Shown here: in pieces, positions 44,774 to 53,967 of the stretch
Layout: every line of letters starts with the position of its first letter
Position numbering within the stretch: the first letter of the stretch is position 1
The notes under the pieces: model-generated
Database searches by the model: none
What the model was told of the DNA's origin: nothing
What the model saw: only the letters and a program-made list of their open reading frames with translations
Made by a program: the position numbers and the translations under genes
Source of the DNA: an uncultured Muribaculaceae bacterium
GTDB lineage: Bacteria > Bacteroidota > Bacteroidia > Bacteroidales > Muribaculaceae
Assembly: GCA_910578395.1 (NCBI GenBank)
Contig: CAJTPZ010000003.1
Coordinates: 192,703-256,702, forward strand
Direction: 5' to 3'
DNA length: 64,000 bases

Positions 44774-47542
44774 ATGGAAAAAGTTTTCTTACTTGACGCC
44801 TATGCTCTGATATATCGGGCATATTATGCACTTATACGTTCTCCCCGCATTACAACCAAAGGACTTAATACATCGGCTGTATTTGGCTTCTGCAATACTC
44901 TTGATGAAGTTCTTAAAAAAGAAGACCCCACTCATATCGCAGTTGTATTTGATCCGTCGGGTCCGACATTCCGCCATGAGGCATATACCGAATACAAGGC
45001 AAACCGTGACAAGCAACCAGAAGATATAACCCTGTCGATCCCCTACATAAAGGAAATTCTCAAAGCCAGAGGTATTCCCGTGATTGAAGTTGCCGGATAT
45101 GAAGCCGATGATGTGATCGGTACCATGTCGCGCATGACAGAACTTGAAGGCTACAAAACCTATATGATGACACCTGACAAGGATTATGGTCAGCTTGTCA
45201 CAGAAAATGTTTTGATCTATAAACCATCGGTAAAGGGAGGAGAAGTTGAAATACTCGGAATTGAGGATATTAAATCGAAATACGATATTGATTCGCCCAT
45301 ACAGGTAATCGACATTCTGGCTCTGGAGGGAGATGCTGTCGACAATATTCCAGGATGCCCCGGAGTAGGACCTAAAACGGCCCAGAAATTAGTAAAAGAG
45401 TGGAAATCAGTAGAAAATCTAATAGATAATGTCGGCAAGATAAAAGGTGCATTGCAAAAGAAGATTGCCGACAACAGCGAACAGATCATATTTTCAAAAT
45501 TTCTGGCAACCATCAAGACAGATGTACCTATAAACATCGATATTAAAGATCTACAACGTAGCACTCTTGACAAAGAAGCTCTGATAAAGGTTTATGAAGA
45601 ACTGGAATTCCGTTCATTCATCAACCGTCTCGGAGTCGAAGATAAGAAACATAAAGAAGAGAAATCTTCTTCTAACACCAACGTCAGCACAGAAGTTTTC
45701 GGAGGTCCAGGCTCTCTGTTTGATATTCATGAAATCGAAGATACGCAGGCTGCAAAACGACTTAAAGTCGACATTCAGCTACTTTTATCCAAAGAAGATA
45801 TAATTGCCGGCGTAGAGAAGATCTGTAAAGACAGTATCGTCGGAGTCTCATTTAACAGTATCGGAGAACAGGCAACAACAGCAAGAATATCCGGAATAGC
45901 TCTCGCCAGTGAAAATAATTGCTGCATGTATGCGACAATGCCGAAGGACCCGACAGAACGCCGAGATCTAATCAGATTATTCGCTCCGATATTCAATACC
46001 CCCGGTCTTACTGTCGTCAGCCATGAACTGAAGCGCGACAAAGTTATGCTTGCATGTGAAGGAATTGATATCACAGGTCCCTGTTTTGACACACAGCTTG
46101 CGCATTATCTGGTTGATACCGATGCCCGCCACACTCTTCCCGAAATAGCAAACAGCTATATCGGATATGAAACACATGACTACAAGACAGAGCCTCGTTT
46201 AAGAAAGCCATATACCATACAGGATCCTGAGTCGGCAATGACACACAGTTGCGAATATGCAGCCACAACATTGAAGATAAAGGATCCATTGCATGACAAG
46301 CTTTGCGAAATGGAGATGCTGCAGCTCTACTATGACATAGAACTGCCAATGACATTTGTGCTCGCTTCAATGGAAATGGAAGGAATGAGAGTCGATCTCA
46401 AGGAACTAAAACGTCTTTCACTTGAATACACCGAACGAATGCATGAACTGGAACATAAGGTTTTTGAACTTGCCGGGTGCAAGTTCAATATCAGTTCACC
46501 ATCACAGGTCGGAGAAATTTTATTCGGCAAACTCGGACTTGATCCAAATGCAAAACGCACAAAAAAAGGCGGATTTTCCACAACTGAGGAAATCCTTGAA
46601 AAATTCAGACCACGTTTCCCTATTGTTGACTATATACTAAAAATACGTCAACTCAAAAAACTCCTTTCAACATATATCGACGCACTTCCCACTCTTATAA
46701 ACCCGGTTACAGGCAAAATCCACTCGACATTCAACCAGACAGTCACTTCAACCGGACGTCTATCATCAAGTAATCCAAACCTGCAGAACATACCTGTAAG
46801 GGGAAATGATGGCCGGGAAATACGGAAAGCATTTGTCGCCGATCATGGGGATATGCTCATGTCAGCAGACTACAGCCAGATCGAACTCAGGCTTATGGCG
46901 GATCTGAGCGGAGACAAAGAAATGATCGATGCATTTATGTATGGCGAGGACATACATCGCGCTACTGCCTCCAAAATATACCGGACACCTATAGAAAACG
47001 TGACTGATGACCAACGCAGAAAAGCCAAAACAGCAAATTTCGGTATAATTTACGGAATTTCAGCTTTCGGCCTTGCTGAACGACTGAACATATCACGAAG
47101 CGAAGCAAAAAGACTGATAGAAGATTACATGGCTACATATCCAATGATACAGGAATATATCTCCGGTATAATAAAAAAAGGGCGCGAAGATGGTTATGTG
47201 ACAACGTTCACAGGTCGCAGGCGCATGCTTCCTGAAATAACGTCAAGAAATGCCGTTGTGCGCGGATATGGAGAGCGAAATGCGGTAAATGCACCGTTGC
47301 AGGGCAGTGCCGCCGATATAATCAAAATTGCAATGATCGCAATTGACCGCCGATTACGTAACGAAGGATTCCGCTCCACGATGATCCTGCAAGTTCATGA
47401 CGAACTGGTTTTTAATGTCAAAAAAGACGAAATGGAGAGACTTCAGAAAATGGTAACTGAAGAAATGGAGGCTGCTTATCGCGGACACGTTTCCATGACC
47501 ATATCAGTCGGTATCGGCAATAACTGGTTTGAAGCACATTAA
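44774..47542 (+). CDS. polA: DNA polymerase I with degenerate 3'-5' exonuclease site
   Basis: This 922-residue enzyme has a complete 5' nuclease domain (about residues 1-290; GYEADDVIG, DKDYGQLV) and a complete polymerase domain (about 540-922). The latter has motif A at LMSADYSQIELR, motif B at RRKAKTANFGIIYG and motif C at LQVHDELVF. Between them lies a 3'-5' exonuclease fold. Here Exo I, normally D-x-E, is SFNS (about residues 359-362), and the Asn of Exo II is replaced (HELKRD, Asp422 kept). The Exo III Tyr-x3-Asp region reads CEYAATTLKIK. Proofreading is therefore probably absent. Confidence 0.95.
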   Translation: MEKVFLLDAYALIYRAYYALIRSPRITTKGLNTSAVFGFCNTLDEVLKKEDPTHIAVVFDPSGPTFRHEAYTEYKANRDKQPEDITLSIPYIKEILKARGIPVIEVAGYEADDVIGTMSRMTELEGYKTYMMTPDKDYGQLVTENVLIYKPSVKGGEVEILGIEDIKSKYDIDSPIQVIDILALEGDAVDNIPGCPGVGPKTAQKLVKEWKSVENLIDNVGKIKGALQKKIADNSEQIIFSKFLATIKTDVPINIDIKDLQRSTLDKEALIKVYEELEFRSFINRLGVEDKKHKEEKSSSNTNVSTEVFGGPGSLFDIHEIEDTQAAKRLKVDIQLLLSKEDIIAGVEKICKDSIVGVSFNSIGEQATTARISGIALASENNCCMYATMPKDPTERRDLIRLFAPIFNTPGLTVVSHELKRDKVMLACEGIDITGPCFDTQLAHYLVDTDARHTLPEIANSYIGYETHDYKTEPRLRKPYTIQDPESAMTHSCEYAATTLKIKDPLHDKLCEMEMLQLYYDIELPMTFVLASMEMEGMRVDLKELKRLSLEYTERMHELEHKVFELAGCKFNISSPSQVGEILFGKLGLDPNAKRTKKGGFSTTEEILEKFRPRFPIVDYILKIRQLKKLLSTYIDALPTLINPVTGKIHSTFNQTVTSTGRLSSSNPNLQNIPVRGNDGREIRKAFVADHGDMLMSADYSQIELRLMADLSGDKEMIDAFMYGEDIHRATASKIYRTPIENVTDDQRRKAKTANFGIIYGISAFGLAERLNISRSEAKRLIEDYMATYPMIQEYISGIIKKGREDGYVTTFTGRRRMLPEITSRNAVVRGYGERNAVNAPLQGSAADIIKIAMIAIDRRLRNEGFRSTMILQVHDELVFNVKKDEMERLQKMVTEEMEAAYRGHVSMTISVGIGNNWFEAH

Positions 47543-47619
47543 CTATTATAATACATCGAAAGATCAAATCCAGTAGACTTAAAACTTCAAAAAAGAGAAT
47601 ATAAAAAGGTTTTTTATTG

Positions 47620-47627
47620 TATTTTTG
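47620..47627 (+). promoter_or_regulatory. -7 box of dapA
   Basis: TATTTTTG is a full TAnnTTTG match, 26 nt before the ATG at 47654. Confidence 0.55.
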
Positions 47628-47653
47628 CAAAAGGAACCAAGTATAAATCCAAT

Positions 47654-48538
47654 ATGGGTCACGCTAAACTCCATGGAATGGGCATTGCGCTCATTACCCC
47701 TTTTAAAGCCGACAAAAGCATAGACTTCAAGGCACTTGCAACACTAATCGACTACCAGATAATGAATGGGGCCGACTATCTCGTCGTGCTCGGTACAACA
47801 GCAGAAACTCCCACTCTCACAACCGAAGAGCGCCGTGAAGTGCGTGAGTTTGTGGCCAATCGTGTCAATGGGCGTGTGCCTTTAGTGCTTGGTCTCGGAG
47901 GCAACAGCACAACCGCAGTAGTCGAGGAACTCAAAAATACCGATCTTTCGTCATTCTGTGCGATTCTATCAGTAACCCCCTACTATAACAAGCCCTCTCA
48001 AGAGGGACTTTTCCAACATTACAAGATGATATCTGAAGCGTCGCCACGCCCTATCATCCTTTATAATGTTCCAGGACGTACGGGAGTAAACATGACCGCT
48101 GAGACCACTCTTCGCATTGCTTCGACATGTGAAAATGTTATTGCGATAAAAGAAGCCTCCGGCAATATGTCACAGATGGATGAGATCATCAAACGCAAAC
48201 CTTCGGACTTTATGGTGATTTCAGGTGATGACGGAGTCACATTTCCATTGATAACGCTCGGAGCAGTCGGTGTTATATCGGTCATCGGCAATGCATTTCC
48301 CAATGAATTCTCAAGAATGGTCCGGCTTGCACTTGAGGGGAGATATGATCAGGCGCTCCAGATACATCACCGGTTTACCGAACTGTTCAATCTGCTTTTT
48401 GTAGATGGCAATCCCGCAGGTGTAAAATGTGTACTCAATGCGATGGGATTCATTGAAAATGAGCTTCGTCTACCTCTTGTACCGACTCGAATAACAACTA
48501 ATGACAAGATCAGGCGTGTCCTTGATTCTTTCAAGTAA
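47654..48538 (+). CDS. dapA: 4-hydroxy-tetrahydrodipicolinate synthase
   Basis: This 294-residue TIM-barrel enzyme condenses pyruvate with aspartate semialdehyde for lysine and meso-diaminopimelate synthesis. The Schiff-base lysine is Lys166 in VIAIKEASG; the catalytic tyrosine is Tyr138 in LYNVPGRTG, and the substrate-loop GTTAETPTL and PYYNKPSQEG motifs are present. It has its own promoter and a strong terminator, so it is monocistronic. Confidence 0.96.
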   Translation: MGHAKLHGMGIALITPFKADKSIDFKALATLIDYQIMNGADYLVVLGTTAETPTLTTEERREVREFVANRVNGRVPLVLGLGGNSTTAVVEELKNTDLSSFCAILSVTPYYNKPSQEGLFQHYKMISEASPRPIILYNVPGRTGVNMTAETTLRIASTCENVIAIKEASGNMSQMDEIIKRKPSDFMVISGDDGVTFPLITLGAVGVISVIGNAFPNEFSRMVRLALEGRYDQALQIHHRFTELFNLLFVDGNPAGVKCVLNAMGFIENELRLPLVPTRITTNDKIRRVLDSFK

Positions 48539-48560
48539 ACATTATAAAAATCCAATATTA

Positions 48561-48588
48561 AAACATGCTGTAAAGCATGTTTTTTTTG
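48561..48588 (+). terminator. dapA terminator
   Basis: AAACATGCT (48561-48569) pairs with AGCATGTTT (48574-48582) around GTAA and continues into a run of T. Confidence 0.9.
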
Positions 48589-48623
48589 TGGTCATTTTAC
48601 TCATAACTGATATATTTTATGTT

Positions 48624-48631
48624 TAATTTTG
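48624..48631 (+). promoter_or_regulatory. -7 box of nhaD
   Basis: TAATTTTG is a full TAnnTTTG match, giving a long leader of about 100 nt before the ATG at 48739. Confidence 0.5.
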
Positions 48632-48708
48632 TTATGGCTGTAAGAATTGTCAGATTCGACAATAATGCAGTCAAAAAACCTAACGATATTCATCTTATTT
48701 TTTGACGT

Positions 48709-48731
48709 TGCAGCTGCGGGTAAAAGCTGCA
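48709..48731 (+). promoter_or_regulatory. Hairpin immediately before the nhaD start codon
   Basis: TGCAGCT (48709-48715) pairs with AGCTGCA (48725-48731) around a 9-nt loop, ending 7 nt before the ATG. It would cover the ribosome-binding region, so translational control is possible. I do not recognise a known riboswitch class. Confidence 0.45.
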
Positions 48732-48738
48732 TAACACT

Positions 48739-50157
48739 ATGGTCATAACGTCACTTATTGTGATATTTGTAATCGGTTATCTTGCCATCGCTCTTGAGCA
48801 CCCGCTTAAAATCGACAAGACTGCATCGGCGCTTTTGCTTGGCATGGTCATGTGGATCGTATATGCTCTTGGAGCTGATTCGATATTGCCTATTATCAAT
48901 CCAGACCAACTAAAGGCTTATATCGACGGAACTCCATTGGCACAAGAATCACTGTTCAATCAGTCATTGGCTTATGTGATCAATGTGCAGATAGTGGAAA
49001 ATCTTGGGGAGATAACCCAGACACTGCTGTTTCTGATCGGTGCCATGACGATAGTGGAGCTCGTAGATGTACACGGAGGTTTCTGTATAATCACCAATAA
49101 TATAAAAGCCCGTGACAAAAAGACTCTTTTATGGGTACTGTGCGGCACGACATTCATTCTATCGGCCGTTCTCGACAATCTGACCACGACAATCGTCATG
49201 GTGATGCTTCTTCGTAAGCTTGTATCAAGCCAGAGAGACCGATGGCTGTATGCCGGAATGATAGTAATCGCAGCAAACACAGGTGGAGCATGGTCGCCTA
49301 TCGGTGATGTAACTACAATAATGCTCTGGGTAAAAGGAAATGTTACAGCTCCTGCTCTTATAGAGTTTGTGTCATTACCAAGTATTGTCGCTCTTATCGT
49401 TCCTTTAGTTATCGTATCCCGTCAGCTAAGAGGTAAACTTGGAGAGATGACTCCCCCCAGTTCACCGTCAAATGCTGTATACACATGCACACATCGTGAG
49501 CAGATAACGCTATTCACCCTTGGAATATGCGGGCTTATATTCGTACCGGTATTCAAGACATTCACCCATTTACCTCCATTTATAGGCATGCTGCTGGTAC
49601 TTGGTATGCTCTGGGTGTTCACCGAATGTTTCTACAATGGCAAAAAGATGCTTGACCGCGCTAAAGAACATCGCATTCCACGTGTGATATCACGCATAGA
49701 CATGCCTTCAATATTGTTTTTTCTGGGTATTCTCATGGCTGTAGCCGTGCTTCAGGCGACAGGAGTTCTGGCTTCATTGGCGGCATGGCTCGACACCAAT
49801 GTACACAGCGTTTACATCATCAACATCCTACTTGGGGTGCTGTCATCAATAGTCGACAATGTCCCTCTCGTTGCGGCAGCAATGGGTATGTATCCTATAG
49901 CCGATGCCACAGCCACAGGATATGCGGCACATTTCGTCGTAGACGGTTGTTTTTGGGAGTTTCTGAGCTATTGCGCCGGTGTAGGCGGCAGCATTCTCAT
50001 TATCGGGTCAGCCGCAGGCGTCATAGCTATGGGACTTGAAAAAATCAGTTTCGGATGGTACCTCAAGAAATTCTCGCTCCCGGCATTGCTTGGTTATCTT
50101 GCCGGAGCCGGAGTCTATATCATAGAAGTTGAACTGATAAAACCGCTGCTAATGTAA
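48739..50157 (+). CDS. nhaD: NhaD-type Na+/H+ antiporter
   Basis: This 472-residue inner-membrane protein has about 11-13 hydrophobic helices. Family motifs include ILSAVLDNLTTTIVMVMLLRKL and IAANTGGAWSPIGDVTTIMLW, and a second conserved block IVDNVPLVAAAMGMYPI with polar residues inside the membrane that carry the ions. NhaD proteins exchange Na+ (or Li+) for protons and support pH and salt balance. A hairpin just before the start codon may control translation. A terminator follows. Confidence 0.93.
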   Translation: MVITSLIVIFVIGYLAIALEHPLKIDKTASALLLGMVMWIVYALGADSILPIINPDQLKAYIDGTPLAQESLFNQSLAYVINVQIVENLGEITQTLLFLIGAMTIVELVDVHGGFCIITNNIKARDKKTLLWVLCGTTFILSAVLDNLTTTIVMVMLLRKLVSSQRDRWLYAGMIVIAANTGGAWSPIGDVTTIMLWVKGNVTAPALIEFVSLPSIVALIVPLVIVSRQLRGKLGEMTPPSSPSNAVYTCTHREQITLFTLGICGLIFVPVFKTFTHLPPFIGMLLVLGMLWVFTECFYNGKKMLDRAKEHRIPRVISRIDMPSILFFLGILMAVAVLQATGVLASLAAWLDTNVHSVYIINILLGVLSSIVDNVPLVAAAMGMYPIADATATGYAAHFVVDGCFWEFLSYCAGVGGSILIIGSAAGVIAMGLEKISFGWYLKKFSLPALLGYLAGAGVYIIEVELIKPLLM

Positions 50158-50177
50158 AACCGCAGTAAAGGATAAAA

Positions 50178-50222
50178 AAGAGCGACAGCACTCGTAAAAT
50201 TTTGATTGCTGTCGCTTTTTTA
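50178..50222 (+). terminator. nhaD terminator
   Basis: AGCGACAGCA (50181-50190) pairs with TGCTGTCGCT (50207-50216), followed by TTTTTTA. Confidence 0.85.
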
Positions 50223-50404
50223 TTACGATTTTCGCATCTTTCAGCAGATAATTTTGGAACTACATAGCATGTAATCGATCATGTAAACAGAGTAAAATAT
50301 GATCAGTTCAACTATGCTTTCCAACTGTTTTCATAACAAAGATGATTCATATGTAGTCCACCCATTACCCTACTTTTACTTTAGACCATACCACACTTCT
50401 CTTG
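50223..50404. other. Spacer between convergent nhaD and GH84 genes
   Basis: The open frame beginning at 50299 runs into the 3' end of the GH84 gene on the other strand and has no family resemblance. No other feature is recognised in this stretch. Confidence 0.4.
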
Positions 50405-50435
50405 AAATAACAAGGGGCGTGCTATCACACGCCCC
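50405..50435 (-). terminator. Terminator of the GH84 gene
   Basis: GGGGCGTG (50414-50421) pairs with CACGCCCC (50428-50435) around a 6-nt loop. On the minus strand a T-containing stretch (TTGTTATTTC) follows. The stem is unusually GC-rich for this genome. Confidence 0.7.
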
Positions 50436-50476
50436 GGAATCACTATTTCGTTCAGTCTCTTCTTTTTATAAATCGG

Positions 50477-52696
50477 TTATTTTACCGGGACAAGCTGAAA
50501 AACTGTCTGTGTCTCGGGTTCATAAATACGTGTCACTTTATCATCTTTTACTTCCCAATACACAAGATAACCGTTACTGCGATTGATGATTACATAACCA
50601 TCGTCTTGCGGCTTAATCGAGAATGTGTGGAGTGCGGGATCAAACAAACCATCGACAAACTCACACATATCATTCAGATAACGTCCGTCCTTGGCATTTA
50701 CAATACTGTAACCGTCATACTCCGGATTATAAACCAGACGCCAGTTCTGTCGGTCGGGATTCACATCATCCTCCATCGACTGCATGACAGGTGAAGTCCC
50801 ATTTCCTGCATCTGGATTGCCAAGAATAAGGTTTCCTGCTTTTATTTTGTAAGTACCGTTTTCGAGCAACAGCTTCGGGAAAACATCAAGGCGATAATCG
50901 TTTGTCGCTTTATACATGTCGGTCATAGCAGCCACACTACGCCGTAATAACGGCTCGGCATAAAGCGTTCCGACTTTAGGATATGCAACCTTGATTGATC
51001 CTTCAAAATCGCGTGATGCTATTCCGGCTGCCTCTCCGGTAAGTCTGTCATAAGTCACAAACGCATTTATAAATGCCTCTTGATCGTCACTTGTAAGCGC
51101 TCGATACATCTCTACAGCCGATTCTCCCCTACGGCCGAGCAACTCACCTGCTTTAAGCCACGGACGTATCTCGGCAAGCATTTTATTGTCAACAGATGCT
51201 TCAAGAAGCTCGGCTGAAGCATTACGTATTTTCCTGAATTCTTTTTCTATCGCATCGGCACCTTCCGCAGAATATCCGCCTGTCATCTCCCTCTCATATC
51301 GATCGATAATAGACTTGAGATCAGGAGATTCATTTAGACGGCGCAATTTGTGGGCGTTAGGACCAAGGTCTATGTTATAAAGACAGAATGTGCGAAATGC
51401 CTCAGCATGATCAGGTACAAGATCGACAATAGCCTTATCCCATGCCTCAGCGGCATTATAGTCAATAGGATTCCAAAGAAAATCAGCAGTGCCTGCCAAA
51501 CTTATTTTTGACGCTTCAGCATATTCCATCGGATTGGCGGTGAATCCACTAACCATTCCGGCAACTTCTTTGTCATTACCCGTAAACGGCCCCAAAAGCA
51601 TGTGGTCGATACAATAATCGGTCACAGGATAGTTTAACCATATAAAAGCTTTACGCCCGATGCGTGGATTGACCCAGTCCATGTCCTCGACATTAATCAT
51701 GTCGACCACAGAGTTTCCGGTCCACATAACCTGAATAAAAGGATCCATAACTGATATATCCTCAAGATATGTCGGCTGGAAACGCGGCTCCCATTTCTTG
51801 TTGTAAAGTGACGGACACATAAGAAGGGTCTCTACATCGAAATGCTTTTTGACAAAGTTCTTCATTATGTAGTCCATATACTCGGCATGTTTCTTTCCAT
51901 CGGCATGTGTTCCGAACACGTCATCAAAGAATATTGCGAAGTTACGGAATCCAAGATCGTACATCTGTTCAAACTTACGGACCGTAGCGATGTTATCGTC
52001 ATCCTGCCAGGAATGATCACCTGCCGGATGAATGCCCCAGACAAATTTTACTTTATTGCGTTTTGCCTCATCGTTAAGCGCTTTCATACGTGCAGCCTCC
52101 TCGGCAGGATACAACTCACGCCACTTACCCCTATGATATGGATCATCTTTCGGTCCATAGATATATGTATCAAGCTTGTTACGGCCATAGAACTCAAACT
52201 GACTCACCCTGTCATCATAGCTCCATGCATTGCCATAGAATCCCTCGACAACACCTCTGCCGGGAGTAGCCGGCCAGTCATAAATTTCCACACTCATCAC
52301 TTCAGGCGAAGAAGCGGCAGCGAGGAATGTCTGCACCCCATAGAATGTGCCGGTCTCATCATTTCCAGCAATTATCACCTCTTTCGGCGAAATTTTTAGA
52401 TAATACCCCTGGTGACGCTCAGGAATCTTGTCGGCAACAGCTGCTACCGCTTTGTCTCCACGCTCGCCTATAGTGAGTTTCACTCCCCTTCCTTGTGAAA
52501 AGGTATGCCTTAGTGCTTCGACTGCATCTTTATCGGCTGCTTCAGCCCCTTTTATGTTAAATGAAACGGGACGGTCAAAAGCTTTTGTACCCCACTCGAT
52601 TTTCTGTGGCGACGGAGATATATCGACTATCTGAGCCGACATGCTACCGTAAAACAGAAATGCCCCGACCGGCATTGCCCAATGTTTAATTTTCAT
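50477..52696 (-). CDS. GH84 beta-N-acetylglucosaminidase (O-GlcNAcase-like)
   Basis: This 739-residue secreted enzyme has a signal peptide (about residues 1-21). An N-terminal alpha/beta domain (about 25-145) leads into the GH84 barrel (about 145-450), which contains RGVVEGFYGNAWSYDDR and the catalytic aspartate pair Asp258-Asp259 in FAIFFDDVFG. A helical linker and a C-terminal domain follow; the latter has beta-trefoil-like SIVNAKDGRYLND and VIINRSNGYLVY segments that may bind sugar. It cleaves terminal beta-linked GlcNAc by substrate-assisted catalysis. Host mucin or glycoprotein GlcNAc is a likely target. It is 35 nt behind the znuB-like gene. Confidence 0.94.
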   Translation of the reverse strand: MKIKHWAMPVGAFLFYGSMSAQIVDISPSPQKIEWGTKAFDRPVSFNIKGAEAADKDAVEALRHTFSQGRGVKLTIGERGDKAVAAVADKIPERHQGYYLKISPKEVIIAGNDETGTFYGVQTFLAAASSPEVMSVEIYDWPATPGRGVVEGFYGNAWSYDDRVSQFEFYGRNKLDTYIYGPKDDPYHRGKWRELYPAEEAARMKALNDEAKRNKVKFVWGIHPAGDHSWQDDDNIATVRKFEQMYDLGFRNFAIFFDDVFGTHADGKKHAEYMDYIMKNFVKKHFDVETLLMCPSLYNKKWEPRFQPTYLEDISVMDPFIQVMWTGNSVVDMINVEDMDWVNPRIGRKAFIWLNYPVTDYCIDHMLLGPFTGNDKEVAGMVSGFTANPMEYAEASKISLAGTADFLWNPIDYNAAEAWDKAIVDLVPDHAEAFRTFCLYNIDLGPNAHKLRRLNESPDLKSIIDRYEREMTGGYSAEGADAIEKEFRKIRNASAELLEASVDNKMLAEIRPWLKAGELLGRRGESAVEMYRALTSDDQEAFINAFVTYDRLTGEAAGIASRDFEGSIKVAYPKVGTLYAEPLLRRSVAAMTDMYKATNDYRLDVFPKLLLENGTYKIKAGNLILGNPDAGNGTSPVMQSMEDDVNPDRQNWRLVYNPEYDGYSIVNAKDGRYLNDMCEFVDGLFDPALHTFSIKPQDDGYVIINRSNGYLVYWEVKDDKVTRIYEPETQTVFQLVPVK

Positions 52697-52731
52697 GGTT
52701 GTCGATTTGGTTTATTGATATTTTATTTGGA

Positions 52732-53538
52732 TTACTGACTCTTACGTGGTGAGAAAATACGTGCCGCAATGAAAACAATCACCTGAAATATTACTATTAC
52801 AGCCGAGCACGGAACGTCGATATAGGCAGAAACGAGCAAGCCGGAAAGGCATGTCACAACCGAAATGATCACAGCGGCAATTGTCATGCTGCGAAATCTC
52901 ACACATCGAGTCTCTGCAATCATCTGCGGCAATGAAAATAGTGACATGAGGAGCATAATCCCGACCATACGTATCGTGAGCACAACCCCTATCGCAATCA
53001 TTATCGTCATGACAGTATTAAGCCATTTTACCGGAAGACCTGCCACTGCTGCAAAATCGCGGTCAAACGCCGAAGCTACAACTTTTTTGAAAGCGATGAT
53101 ATAAATAAGCAAAAGTACAGCTGTATATACAGCAAACGATATTATATCAGTGGTTGTGATCGTAAGCAGATTTCCAAAAAGAAAGGCATTAAGCTCCGGA
53201 ACATAGCCGGGGGTCAGAAATACAAACAGGACACCAAGCGCCATACCAAACGCCCATATTACAGCGATTGCCGAGTCTTCGCGAACACGGTGCTTTGCTG
53301 CCATCCACTCAACTCCCAGTGCAGAAAATACAGAAAAAACCGATGCCGTCACGACTGGATTGAGTCCAAGGAAATAACCGAGCCCAAGTCCACCAAAACA
53401 CGCATGTGTAATGCCACCCGTGATCGCAACCATACGCCGCGATATAATATATGTTCCTATTATAGCCGCACATATACTATTGAACAATATGCCAAGTATG
53501 GCATTTCTGAAGAATGCGTATTCAAAAAACTCCATCAC
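52732..53538 (-). CDS. Metal (zinc/manganese-type) ABC transporter permease
   Basis: This 268-residue ABC-3 family permease has about seven to nine transmembrane helices (segments such as NSICAAIIGTYIISRRMVAITGGITHACFGGLGLG, which also carries the family signature). It resembles ZnuB and MntB. No ATPase or binding-protein gene lies next to it, so partners must be elsewhere. Its start overlaps the preceding 143-residue gene by 4 nt (ATGA), indicating coupling. Confidence 0.9.
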   Translation of the reverse strand: MMEFFEYAFFRNAILGILFNSICAAIIGTYIISRRMVAITGGITHACFGGLGLGYFLGLNPVVTASVFSVFSALGVEWMAAKHRVREDSAIAVIWAFGMALGVLFVFLTPGYVPELNAFLFGNLLTITTTDIISFAVYTAVLLLIYIIAFKKVVASAFDRDFAAVAGLPVKWLNTVMTIMIAIGVVLTIRMVGIMLLMSLFSLPQMIAETRCVRFRSMTIAAVIISVVTCLSGLLVSAYIDVPCSAVIVIFQVIVFIAARIFSPRKSQ

Positions 53539-53966
53539 TTTTGTTTTTGGATTGCCGGTGATTCCCCTTTCGCAAATTCTGCAAGAAGAATAATCATCTC
53601 GTCACGTATTTCGGTTGGAAGAGGTATGTCGCGTTTTTGCAGACTTTCCTGCCAAAGAGTGATTTCATCAACAGGTAAAGTAAGCAGAATATCTCGAAAC
53701 TCCTCCAACTCAGCTGATGTATAATTATTTTCGTTTCTGCCGGAAAACCGGTCAAGCTCTTCATCGTCAAAATAGATCATCTCGCCGGCGCCTTGTACCG
53801 ATTTATTACATATTTCATGCAACCCACAACAAACCTCATCACCTCCTGTTTCAGCAGCCTCTACAGCGGAAGCACTTTCAGTAGTCGAAACGGCACTGTC
53901 GTGATGCAATAATTTCAATATCACACCGACAATTACCAATGATCCTATGAGAACTAAAAATACCAT
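53535..53966 (-). CDS. Small membrane-anchored protein with CCxxHxxC motif
   Basis: This 143-residue protein has an N-terminal transmembrane helix (residues 1-21) and then an acidic segment containing VCCGLHEIC (Cys46, Cys47, His50, Cys53), a likely metal or redox centre. The C-terminal half is helical and charged (about 65-143; no known domain seen). It directly precedes and overlaps the zinc-type permease gene, suggesting a metal-related role. This is inference: I do not recognise a characterised family. The stop of the preceding gene is 1 nt upstream. Confidence 0.7.
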   Translation of the reverse strand: MVFLVLIGSLVIVGVILKLLHHDSAVSTTESASAVEAAETGGDEVCCGLHEICNKSVQGAGEMIYFDDEELDRFSGRNENNYTSAELEEFRDILLTLPVDEITLWQESLQKRDIPLPTEIRDEMIILLAEFAKGESPAIQKQK

Positions 53967-53967
53967 T

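Noticed and set aside
50299..50586. 95-codon plus-strand frame between nhaD and GH84
   Set aside because: It overlaps the GH84 3' end and its terminator; no family resemblance or promoter.
51842..52399. 185-codon plus-strand frame inside the GH84 gene
   Set aside because: It is antisense to the catalytic domain of GH84 with no family resemblance.
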